Positions 41,359-64,000 of a stretch of DNA of 64,000 nucleotides are shown here, in pieces. Source of the DNA: Pseudorasbora parva (taxonomy: Eukaryota > Chordata > Actinopteri > Cypriniformes > Gobionidae); contig NC_090172.1 in the NCBI RefSeq assembly GCF_024679245.1, positions 1-64,000 on the forward strand, written 5' to 3'. Position numbers and translations under genes: made by a program. The notes below the pieces were generated by a model, which was not told the origin of the DNA, did no database searches, and saw only the letters and a list, made by a program, of their open reading frames with translations. The stretch's first letter is position 1; each line of letters starts with the position of its first letter.

Positions 41359-42640
41359 AAGGATACAGCAGTCCTTCTGAATATGTTTGTCTTTCCATTA
41401 ATAGCTTTGGCAAAAAAATAAAGACCAAAGCAAAAATAACTCACAGTGAGATCATGGATATTGGCTTTCAGGGAAAACAAGATAAATAATGTGAAAGGCA
41501 CGGCTTAATATGTGTGTGTAGATCACATTTTATTATTCAATTTTACACTTTATTAGTATTCATAATCAGTTAATATTGTGTGTCTGTATTATTGTTATTT
41601 TTATTAGCATTCAGTTACCGGTCCAGAAGAGTCATCAGATAAGTGGAGAATGAAAACTTAATGAACGACATTAGAAGGCTTTTGCTGGAAATTCAATTTA
41701 AATGCGACAATTGTGAAATGTTAAATTTTGCTAGAGACATTTTAATTTCTTCAAATAGTGTGTAATTCAAACTTGCCTTGCAACAAAGTTTCCATTTTAG
41801 ATGTGAGTGTGATTTTCTTGTTTTGAAGTGATAATGAGCTAAACATGTTTTCTTTAACAAGTTTGACTTTTGCTGATTTCTGGCTATGAAATCTTTAGAA
41901 GGGGAAGCTATAATAAGAGTTGTGTGGTTTTGACGGAGACCTTAAGCCTTTATGTGTAGAGAAATCTAAATAAATGTGTGTGTGCTTGTTGCAAAAGTTG
42001 TGGTATCCTTGGACAAATATAATGACAGCTTGAGTCCAAGGCGAGCTTACTGAGGACAGTCGTGACTTCTTCAGGCCCCAGGATATGTCCGAGTATCAAG
42101 AGCTTTGTTCATTGTTTTTCGGGGCTGCGCTTCGGGTGAAGACTTACACATTGTTATGTTTTTTTTGCCTGTGGTTATTTCTATGCACTTTTCAGTCCCT
42201 TTGTCCAGAAAATCAGAGAAGAGAAGCTTGCATGCAGAGAAGAGAGTTCACTGTCTCCTAATGTCTGACAAAAATATTCAATAAAAGAAATCTCTTGGCA
42301 AAATAACTGGTGTCTGGTCCCATGAATTAAACAACAACAGGAAAGAAGAGTTTAAGTCTAAAGTGTGATGCATTTTTTAAAAGCTTATGGTTTCTGAGAT
42401 ATAAGTTCTTACAACTGTGGTGCCATATAGTGACATAAATCAGTACAATCCTGCAATATTAAACATCGCTTAAAATGTATACTTTCACAATCAAACTCAA
42501 CTATTGGTTTACTGTAAACTCTGTCCCATATCACACACTAGTGTGATCAAACTAAAACAGTCCCATGTTTGTTGCTTGAGCCTTTGTGTTACAGTGCAAA
42601 ATACAGTATGATGAAATTCATTTTTGTTGTTTGTTTATTC
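41359..42640 (+). other. lipoxygenase 3' UTR and downstream sequence
   Basis: AATAAA signals at 41417, 41969 and 42280. The first lies ~60 nt after the stop codon; the second is followed by 'gtgtgtgtgcttgttg', a GU-rich downstream element. The true cleavage site cannot be chosen from sequence alone. Confidence 0.5.
41969..41974 (+). terminator. candidate polyadenylation signal AATAAA (lipoxygenase)
   Basis: AATAAA followed within 10-25 nt by GT-rich sequence. Alternatives at 41417-41422 and 42280-42285. Confidence 0.4.
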
Positions 42641-43667
42641 CAAAATCAACGGCTTACTCAGAGGAGGTCCACTCCAGACAGTACGAGTCCATGTGCGCCT
42701 TTAGCATATGAGTTTTCTAGACATTTACATGCCTTTTCATTTATTATAAGATGTATATAAAACTGAGGTCGCTGAAGAATTCTCCATTTCTAAAACAGTC
42801 TTTGGTATCACCATTCTTGGAAAGCGATCCATTGCCTTTGGGAAAGTTTGTAGTGATAAAAACATCAAGTCTCCTTTATTCAGTCTCTCCTGAAAATATT
42901 TTAACAGAAGATAAACTGTCCTTGTTGATCTTATGCCCAGTATCTGTAAAAGCATTAGTATTGCCCCAGGTCTTACCAGCCACTTCCTTTAGGCTCTTCA
43001 TTTTCACAATCTTAGCATTTGTCAAAAACAGCTTTAACCACGGTGTAATATCGCCACATAAATCTAAACGCACCGTTAATCAGAGGTTCTTCCAAAAACC
43101 ATTGGAAAGACTTATAAGTCAAAGATCTTCTGGCTTGCACCAAACTTACAAAGCAAAAAGGTAATTCAGCCCACGATACATTTGGTTTATATAAACATTT
43201 CTGAATACATTGTAGCCTAAAGGCTGCTTTTCTACTCTTGAGGTCTGCAATGCCTTGACCACCTTCTTCCTTTGGAAGATTCAACACAGCCTTAGGCACC
43301 CAGTGCAGTTTATCCCAAACGAAATTAGCCATGTTTACTGGTATTTTCCAAGAATCCCAACAGGAGGCTCTAAAAGATAATCTGTGCCATAAGGAGGAGG
43401 CTACCAGATTGGTGATAATCAGAGCCCTTCCCCTGAAAGACATTTTAGGCAATGGCGATTTCCACCGTTCTAATCTTGCCTTTTCACACACATTCTCCCA
43501 AATTTTCTGTTTAGTTGATTCATATATTATTTTAAACCGCACTGTGACCAGCTCATTCCACCTGGAAAAGACATTTTTATCCTCTCTCCATTGTCCAAAT
43601 AAGTATGTTGAACTTTTGGCCCAATTTACTTTTGCAGAATTTTTTTTCCCGTAACTATTAACAATAC

Positions 43668-43806
43668 TGTTGCATGATGTCACGCCTGTCCCGGACTCCA
43701 TTTCCCATGATCCTCTCTGTCCCATACCTGAACTCAAGTCACTAGCTCGTCATCTAGCACTCCTTTATATTGTCCTCCCTCCATGTCCATTGTTGTATGT
43801 TATACC

Positions 43807-43859
<53 letters not shown>

Positions 43860-43941
43860 CTGTCTTCAGTTTGTATTAATAAACTTGTCTTTTTGGAGGC
43901 CCTCGATCTTCTCTTCCCTGCAGCACTACAACACCATAACA
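43668..43941 (+). mobile_element. solo LTR inserted in the Tx1 LINE, TSD AATAC
   Basis: Starts TGTTGCATGATGTCACGCC and ends CCATAACA (TG...CA). AATAC lies on both sides (43663-43667 and 43942-43946). It contains 'ttaataaac' as a polyadenylation-like region and a (GT)n tract at 43810-43858. Removal restores continuity of the flanking LINE frame, which supports the boundaries. Confidence 0.88.
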
Positions 43942-44646
43942 AATACCAGCAACCTTATTAATATCATTCTGCCCACTAATCAAAACCCTTATATTATCAA
44001 CATATGCTGACAGTTTTATCTCTGGAAGGGAATGTCCACATTTAAAACCATCTAACTCCACTCTGATTTGATTTAGCATTGATTCTAAAGCTATTGAATA
44101 CAGCATGCCTGACCAGGCACGACCTTGTCTTACACCTCTTTGAATTTTAAAAGGACTACACAAGCCAACATTGACTTTTAGTATACTTTCAATATCACAA
44201 TATAGCACTTTAACCATATAAATAAACACAGGAGGAAAACCAAAAGCCTCAAGAGTATGCCATAAAAACTGATGTTCCACCCGGTCTAAGGCTTTTTCCT
44301 GGTCCAGAGATATTAGACCAACCTTTTGATCAAAGAGTCCATGACTTCAAAGGCATCCCGAATTAAAGATATATCGTCCACTATTGATCTGCTGGGTACA
44401 CAATAGGACTGATTATGGATGACCTGTCCCAACACCTCCTTCAGTCTGTTGGAATCTTGTACAGAATCTTGTATTTGGTGCAGAACAAAGACACTGGTCT
44501 CCAGTTCTTAACCTCTTTAAGCTCACCTTTCTTTGGGAGCAGAGGTAAGACTGCTCTCCTCCAGATTATTGGCATTCATCCCTTCAGACAGACTGCCTCT
44601 TCACACTGCAAGCAAGTCTTCTCTCAGTACCAGTATGTCTTGTAAA

Positions 44647-44877
44647 AGTTTTCCACATCACACTGGTTAAGATTTAAAGTTTTCCACATCACACTGGTTA
44701 AGATTTAAAGTTTTCCACATCACACTGGTTAAGATTTAAAGTTTTCCACATCACACTGGTTAAGATTTAAAGTTTTCCACATCACACTGGTTAAGATTTA
44801 AAGTTTTCCACATCACACTGGTTAAGATTTAAAGTTTTCCACATCACACTGGTTAAGATTTAAAGTTTTCCACATCG
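44647..44877 (+). repeat. 31-bp tandem array, 7.5 copies
   Basis: Unit AGTTTTCCACATCACACTGG then TTAAGATTTAA, seven essentially identical copies and a partial eighth. It sits between the endonuclease and RT parts of the LINE. Confidence 0.96.
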
Positions 44878-45170
44878 CATTTCCACACAGTGTTTCTGAA
44901 AACAGCGTTCTTCCAGTAGGGTTAGCAGGAGACATTAACCTGATCCACTGGGGCATTTTCTGTTAACTTAAGGACTCCACCTCCAGTTATTTGAAGCTCA
45001 TCATAACCCATTGGCTGAAAATGCTTTTAAAACTAAACCCTACCCCAGCACTAAGAGTATTCTTATGACTGGAGCAGATCGTTCAGCCATTCCACTTCGT
45101 TTTCTTTTGTACTATGAGTCTCTTGTAAAAACATAATGTCTACTTTTTCCTCATTATGAGGGAGGAGAGC

Positions 45171-46172
<1,002 letters not shown>

Positions 46173-46199
46173 ACATTTAAAACTGACAGACCTTAAGAT

Positions 46200-46215
46200 G
46201 AGAGGAAAAAAACCT

Positions 46216-46294
<79 letters not shown>

Positions 46295-46427
46295 GGCTGG
46301 TAATCCCTATGTTATGGGGACGAAATGTCCCCACAAAGATGGCAATATCTCAAATCCTTGTCAGGACATTTTTCAGTCCCCATGAGGAAAATATCTTATA
46401 AATAGAAATTAAAAATGCAGAATGTTT

Positions 46428-46492
<65 letters not shown>

Positions 46493-46592
46493 TGGGTAGG
46501 TTTAGGGGCAGTGTAAGGGGATAGAAAATACAGTTTGTACAGTATAAAAACCATTACGCCTATGGAAGGTCCCCATAAAACATGGAAACACT

Positions 46593-46646
<54 letters not shown>
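46200..46646 (+). repeat. GT-rich dispersed repeat upstream of cldnd1
   Basis: Three (GT)n runs (46219-46294, 46432-46491, 46594-46646) are separated by 'ggggacgaaatgtccccac' and 'gggtaggtttaggggcag'. The same phrases occur at 36030-36183 and 37925-38160, so this is one dispersed family with internal GT tracts. Confidence 0.8.
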
Positions 46647-46651
<5 letters not shown>

Positions 46652-46715
46652 ACAGCACCGGATACTCAGTATCACATGATCACTCTGTCTCCTATAGCAG
46701 AAGAATCTGTAGTAA

Positions 46716-46732
46716 ACTACATTACCCATGAT
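46716..46732 (+). promoter_or_regulatory. candidate ZNF143/SBS-type promoter motif
   Basis: ACTACATTACCCATGAT resembles the ACTACAnnnCCCA motif bound by ZNF143 at many TATA-less vertebrate promoters. It lies 250 bp upstream of the cldnd1 start, in the first CpG-containing stretch before exon 1. A similar phrase in the repeat at 19490 means a repeat origin is possible. Confidence 0.4.
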
Positions 46733-46849
46733 TCTTCGCTGCCGGCTCTAACTCGCACAGGAAACGCACGGATTGACCCGCAGATCTGCGTCTAATCATC
46801 GCATGTTCACATTTAGCGCATTTAGTGTTGATTACTCACTGACACGGAG

Positions 46850-46851
<2 letters not shown>

Positions 46852-46894
<43 letters not shown>
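46852..46894 (+). repeat. (GT)n in the cldnd1 leader region
   Basis: About 21 GT units 90 bp upstream of the cldnd1 start codon, probably within the promoter or 5' UTR. Confidence 0.95.
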
Positions 46895-46905
<11 letters not shown>

Positions 46906-46936
46906 TGATCGCGAGGTGTTATTCTCGGGCTGACAG

Positions 46937-46945
46937 ATGGCGTGA
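46937..46945 (+). promoter_or_regulatory. two-codon upstream ORF before cldnd1
   Basis: ATG GCG TGA ends 39 bases before the cldnd1 start. If it is in the mRNA leader it could dampen initiation; transcription start is not known. Confidence 0.35.
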
Positions 46946-46984
46946 CACACGCGCGCGCACACGGACACGCGCATCGGGCTGGGG

Positions 46985-60316
<13,332 letters not shown>

Positions 60317-60835
60317 ACTGACCGGATCACACACACTGGATCACACACAAACTGGATCACACACACCGGATCACACACTACGGATCTCACACACCGGATC
60401 ACAAACACTTGATCACACACAAACTGGATCACACCGGATCACACACACAGCAGATCACACACACACACCGGATCACACACACACTGGATCACACCGGATC
60501 ACACTCTGGATCACACCGGATCACACACACCAGATCACACACTGAATCACACCGGATCACACACACCAGATCACACACTGAATCACACCGGATCACACAC
60601 ACAGCAGATCACACACACACACCGGATCACACACACACTGGATCACACCAGATCACACCGGATCACACACACCAGATCACACACTGAATCACACCGGATC
60701 ACATACACCGGATCACAATCTGGATCACACACACCGGATCACACTGGACCACACCGGATCACACACACCTGTTCACACCGGATCTCACACATCGGATAAC
60801 ACACACTGGATCAGACCGGACCACACCGGATCAGA
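60317..60835 (+). repeat. GGATCACAC minisatellite forming the start of the cldnd1 3' UTR
   Basis: Starts a few bases after the cldnd1 stop codon. Units of 10-20 bp of the form CCGGATCACACACAC, CTGGATCACAC, CAGATCACACACTGAAT. A block containing AGCAGATCACACACACACAC recurs (60449 and 60603), so longer duplications have occurred. It would be transcribed as 3' UTR. Confidence 0.93.
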
Positions 60836-61477
<642 letters not shown>

Positions 61478-61483
61478 AATAAA
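61478..61483 (+). terminator. cldnd1: polyadenylation signal AATAAA (cldnd1)
   Basis: AATAAA ~1.16 kb after the stop codon, followed by 'tgtgcaggtgtgtgttttat' and a (GT)n tract, a strong GU-rich downstream element. Only good signal I see before the next element. Confidence 0.6.
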
Positions 61484-61509
61484 CTCGTCATGTGCAGGTG
61501 TGTGTTTTA

Positions 61510-61511
<2 letters not shown>

Positions 61512-61587
<76 letters not shown>

Positions 61588-62000
61588 GACAGGTGTGTCT
61601 TCATCTGTGTGTGTGTGAGCGGACAGGTGTGTGTCTTCATCTGTGTGTGTGTGTGAGAGAGGACAGGTGTGTGTCTTCATCTCTGTGTGTGTGAGCGGAC
61701 AGGTGTGTGTTTTATCTGTGTGTGTGTGTGAGAGGGCAGGTGTGTGTCTTCATCTGTATGTGTGTGTGAGCGGACAGGTGTGTGTCTTCATCTGTGTGTG
61801 TGAGTGGACAGGTGTGTGTCTTCATCTGTGTGTGTGTGAGCGGACAGGTTTGTGTCTTCATCTGTGTGTGTGTGTGTGAGCGGACTGTTGTGGGTTTTTA
61901 TCTGTGTGTGTGAGAGCGGACAGGTGTGTGTCTTCATCTCTGTGTGTGTGAGCAGACAGGTGTGGGTTTTCATCTGTGTGTGTGTGTGAGCGGACATGTG
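61512..62000 (+). repeat. (GT)n followed by a ~40-bp minisatellite
   Basis: (GT)n to about 61570, a short (GTGC)n, then ~10 units of GCGGACAGGTGTGTGTCTTC plus 'atctgtgtgtgtgtga', differing mostly in GT number. Directly abuts the LTR at 62009. Confidence 0.93.
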
Positions 62001-62008
62001 TATGTCTT

Positions 62009-62380
62009 TGTGGCGAGGGGGGGCGACGTTTAGAGAGGTCTGTGACGGGAGAGAGAGTCGGAGGACGAGCGGCACGTAAGTGAATCAGGGGCAAACAATG
62101 AACACCTGTCTCTTGTTTCAGTAATTGGCATGGAGAGACAGGTTATAAGCCACGCAGGAGATGAGGACCGGAGAGAGAGAAGCTGGGAACACACAGCGTG
62201 CTGGGACTCGGGCTGAGAGAGAAGCAGAGAGGATCTGCCAAAACCAAACCGGAGAGACTTTAAGAGAGAGAATGAGTAATACAGTGCGAAGTGCACATAG
62301 TCTAAGTACCTGAGTTATTTGAGTAAATAATAAAATCCCTGTTGTCTTCTTCCTCACCCACATACACAAACATTGTTACA
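62009..62380 (+). mobile_element. 5' LTR of a Gypsy-type retrotransposon
   Basis: 372 bp beginning TGTGGCGAGGGGGGGCGACG and ending CATTGTTACA (TG...CA), with 'taataaaatcc' before the end as a polyadenylation region. A primer binding site and gag follow at once. The other LTR lies beyond the window, so the 5' boundary is inferred. Confidence 0.75.
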
Positions 62381-62381
62381 G

Positions 62382-62399
62382 TGGTGCCCAAACCCGGGA
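62382..62399 (+). promoter_or_regulatory. primer binding site
   Basis: TGGTGCCCAAACCCGGGA directly after the LTR; the TGG start is complementary to a tRNA 3' CCA end. The priming tRNA was not identified. Confidence 0.7.
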
Positions 62400-62422
62400 G
62401 GAAAAAGACCCGAGCCGCCGCC

Positions 62423-62983
62423 ATGCAAACGCCATTTGCGGACATCATCCAGGCGCTCACGGGCCTGCATAAGGAACAACATCAGTCTATGCTGGAGATC
62501 AGGGAGGAGCAGGTACGGCGATTTCAGGCCCTCTTCCTGGCCCAGCAGCAGGACCGTGAGCTGTTCCGGAGCTGCATTGATCGGGAGGTTCCCGCCGGGG
62601 ATACATCATCAACCCTGGCCAGCACCACCCGCATGCAGCTCACCAAGATGGGTCCGCAGGATGACCCAGAAGCCTTCCTGGACCTGTTCGAGCGGTCTGC
62701 GGAAGCTTGTGGGTGGCCGCGACTGGACTGGCCGGTGCGCCTCATCCTGCTGTTATCCGGTGAGGCGCAGATAGCGGCCCAACAACTTCCAGTCCCGAAC
62801 CTCCTGGTCTATGAAGACCTACGAGGGGCCATCCGTCAGCGGGTCAGGCTCTCCCACGAACAACATCGCCAGCGATTCCGGTCACTGACCCTGGGGGAGA
62901 ATAGCCGGCCCTTCGTGATGGCCCAGCAGCTCCTGGACACCTGCCGCAGATGGCTGAGGGCGGACCAGTCAACCGTCAACTAG
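62423..62983 (+). pseudogene. gag of the Gypsy element, interrupted by a stop
   Basis: Starts in good context (gccgccATGc) with MQTPFADIIQALTGLHKEQH, then a coiled, Gln-rich stretch (to ~residue 55), then a SCAN-like helical capsid domain (PEAFLDLFERSAEACGW, then LLLSGEAQIAAQQL). A TAG at 62981 ends the frame at 186 aa. The same frame continues beyond the stop with VALEQFIARLPRKTVQWVQ and CHRPTSLDQAIQLAEDQM, the second half of the same domain. Gag of Gmr1-like Gypsy elements is the proposed ancestor of vertebrate SCAN domains. A non-functional copy. Confidence 0.8.
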
Positions 62984-64000
62984 GTCGTGGATCGAGTAGC
63001 ACTGGAGCAGTTTATTGCGAGGTTGCCCAGGAAAACCGTGCAATGGGTCCAGTGCCACAGGCCGACGTCGCTGGACCAAGCCATCCAGCTGGCGGAGGAC
63101 CAAATGGTGGCATGCCCAGGGGTCGGCGAGCCCCTGCCGGCGGCTTCTCTCTCTCTCACCCCTCCCCTGTTTTCTCTATGTCCCCTTACAGGCCAGTTCC
63201 GGCTCCCCGTACCTGAGGAGGGTATCCGCCACGGGGGCAGGCCCGGGGAAGGTTCGGGGGATTCCTGGACGGAGTGTCGGGCTCTCGTGCGCCATCCAAA
63301 GGCGCGAAGCCCAGTAAATTCACCCCAGCCTCCGGTCCCATTTCTCCTCTCTCTCCACGCCAATTCCCTGGTTCCCTTCCTGCCACTGGGCCTATTGGGG
63401 TACTTATGTGCTGATGTCTCTTGGGACAAAAGAAGGCGGGGAGAGAGAGCGGCTGTACAGGTGGGAGAGGCTGAGCCGTGACCAACAGTGACTGTTGCAG
63501 AGGAACGGACCAGTGTTGAGAGGCTGAACCTCACTGACCGCGATGATTTTCCTCTGGAACAGTCCCAGGATGAGTCGCTCAAAAATGTGTTTGCGCAGGA
63601 CCGATCGACGGACAGCTTCTCCATCCTGAGCAGACGCTCTCATATCCTTATTTTGCCATATTAAAAGACAGGTTGTATCAAGTGACCCAAGACACTCAAG
63701 GGCATTTGGGGAAAGCGGCAACACTAAATCATTTAATGGTCCGGTTCTTTTGGTTCACGAGAACGTGTGCAGGTAGTGCGCGTCTTGTCGTGAATGTCAG
63801 CTGGTAAACCCACCGGCCTGCCCAAAAGCGCCATTGCGGCCTCTACCACTTATGCAGGTCCCCTTCGAGAGAATTGGCATGGACCTCATCGGACCATTAG
63901 AGCGATCCGCACGAGGGCATCGTTTTGCATTGCTCCTGGTGGATTATGCAACACGATACCCAGAAGCAATTGCCCTCCGTAGCATTTCCACGAAGAGTGT
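62984..64000 (+). mobile_element. Gypsy element interior with pol deletion, truncated by window end
   Basis: After the gag remnant and ~400 bp of unclear sequence, the reading from about 63650 is integrase: an HHCC-like finger (GHLGKAATLNHLMVRFFW, then CRECQLV) and the start of the catalytic core (ERIGMDLIGPLERSARGHRF, then LVDYATRYPEAIAL). Protease, reverse transcriptase and RNase H are absent between gag and integrase, so the copy is internally deleted. It continues past base 64000. Confidence 0.8.

Larger units (their letters stand above)
42650..45170 (-). mobile_element. Tx1/L1-type LINE fragment
   Basis: Minus-strand order: endonuclease piece (VDIMFLQETHS, near 45150), then a 31-bp tandem array at the place of a deletion, RT piece (FKIQRGVRQGRAWSGMLYSI and LSAYVDNIRVL, 44280-43950), an interruption by a solo LTR, then the RT C-terminal part (SAKVNWAKSSTYLF, MSFRGRALIITNLVASSLWH and LHWVPKAVLNLPKEEGGQG, 43660-43012), then a degraded tail to about 42700. 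The catalytic YADD is changed to YVDN, so this RT would be inactive. Motifs are those of Tx1-like L1-clade LINEs in fish. Confidence 0.85.

Overview
The window is vertebrate nuclear DNA, almost certainly from a teleost and probably a cyprinid. It has two multi-exon genes with GT/AG introns, fish-type LINEs (RTE, L2, Tx1), Tc1, hAT, TTAA-type and Harbinger-like DNA elements, a Gypsy LTR element, and very long (GT)n, (GA)n and minisatellite tracts. Degenerate CCCTAA arrays at the left edge suggest a subtelomeric position. There is no prokaryotic content; nearly every long open frame is either a repeat artefact or a decayed transposon.

Layout. 1-2 kb: telomere-like arrays. 2-22 kb: gene-free repeat landscape, with an RTE LINE, a duplicated block carrying a Harbinger-like MITE, an internally deleted L2 LINE, a 3.5-kb long-TIR element with a 43/44-bp minisatellite core, a 2.6-kb CTAGTG satellite and TTAA-flanked elements. 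22.8-42.3 kb: a complete lipoxygenase gene on the + strand with 14 coding exons (666 aa) and all five iron ligands. Its introns hold a 3.3-kb element with a 42-bp minisatellite and an antisense 152-aa orphan ORF, a LINE with a 9-bp target duplication that itself carries a hAT MITE, three copies of one palindromic MITE, an hAT-like insertion and an L2 fragment. 42.6-45.2 kb: a Tx1-type LINE split by a solo LTR. 46.7-61.5 kb: a complete cldnd1 (claudin domain-containing 1) gene on the + strand with 4 coding exons (253 aa). 62.0-64.0 kb: the 5' part of an internally deleted Gypsy LTR element running off the window.

The most unusual structure is in cldnd1. The last ~30 coding bases of exon 2 plus the 5' splice site are tandemly amplified about 29 times directly downstream of the real junction, giving an array of decoy splice donors. 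Intron 3 of the same gene holds a 4.2-kb, 78-bp-unit minisatellite made from a piece of a retrotransposon reading frame, and the 3' UTR begins with another minisatellite. Together with a 51-bp triplication inside an L2 reverse transcriptase and a 31-bp array inside the Tx1 LINE, the locus shows repeated tandem amplification of coding sequence.

The two genes have separate promoters and no evident shared pathway: the lipoxygenase oxygenates polyunsaturated fatty acids, and CLDND1 is a tetraspan claudin-like membrane protein. All coordinates and splice sites were read by eye; clade names for transposons rest on recognised motifs, not on a search.
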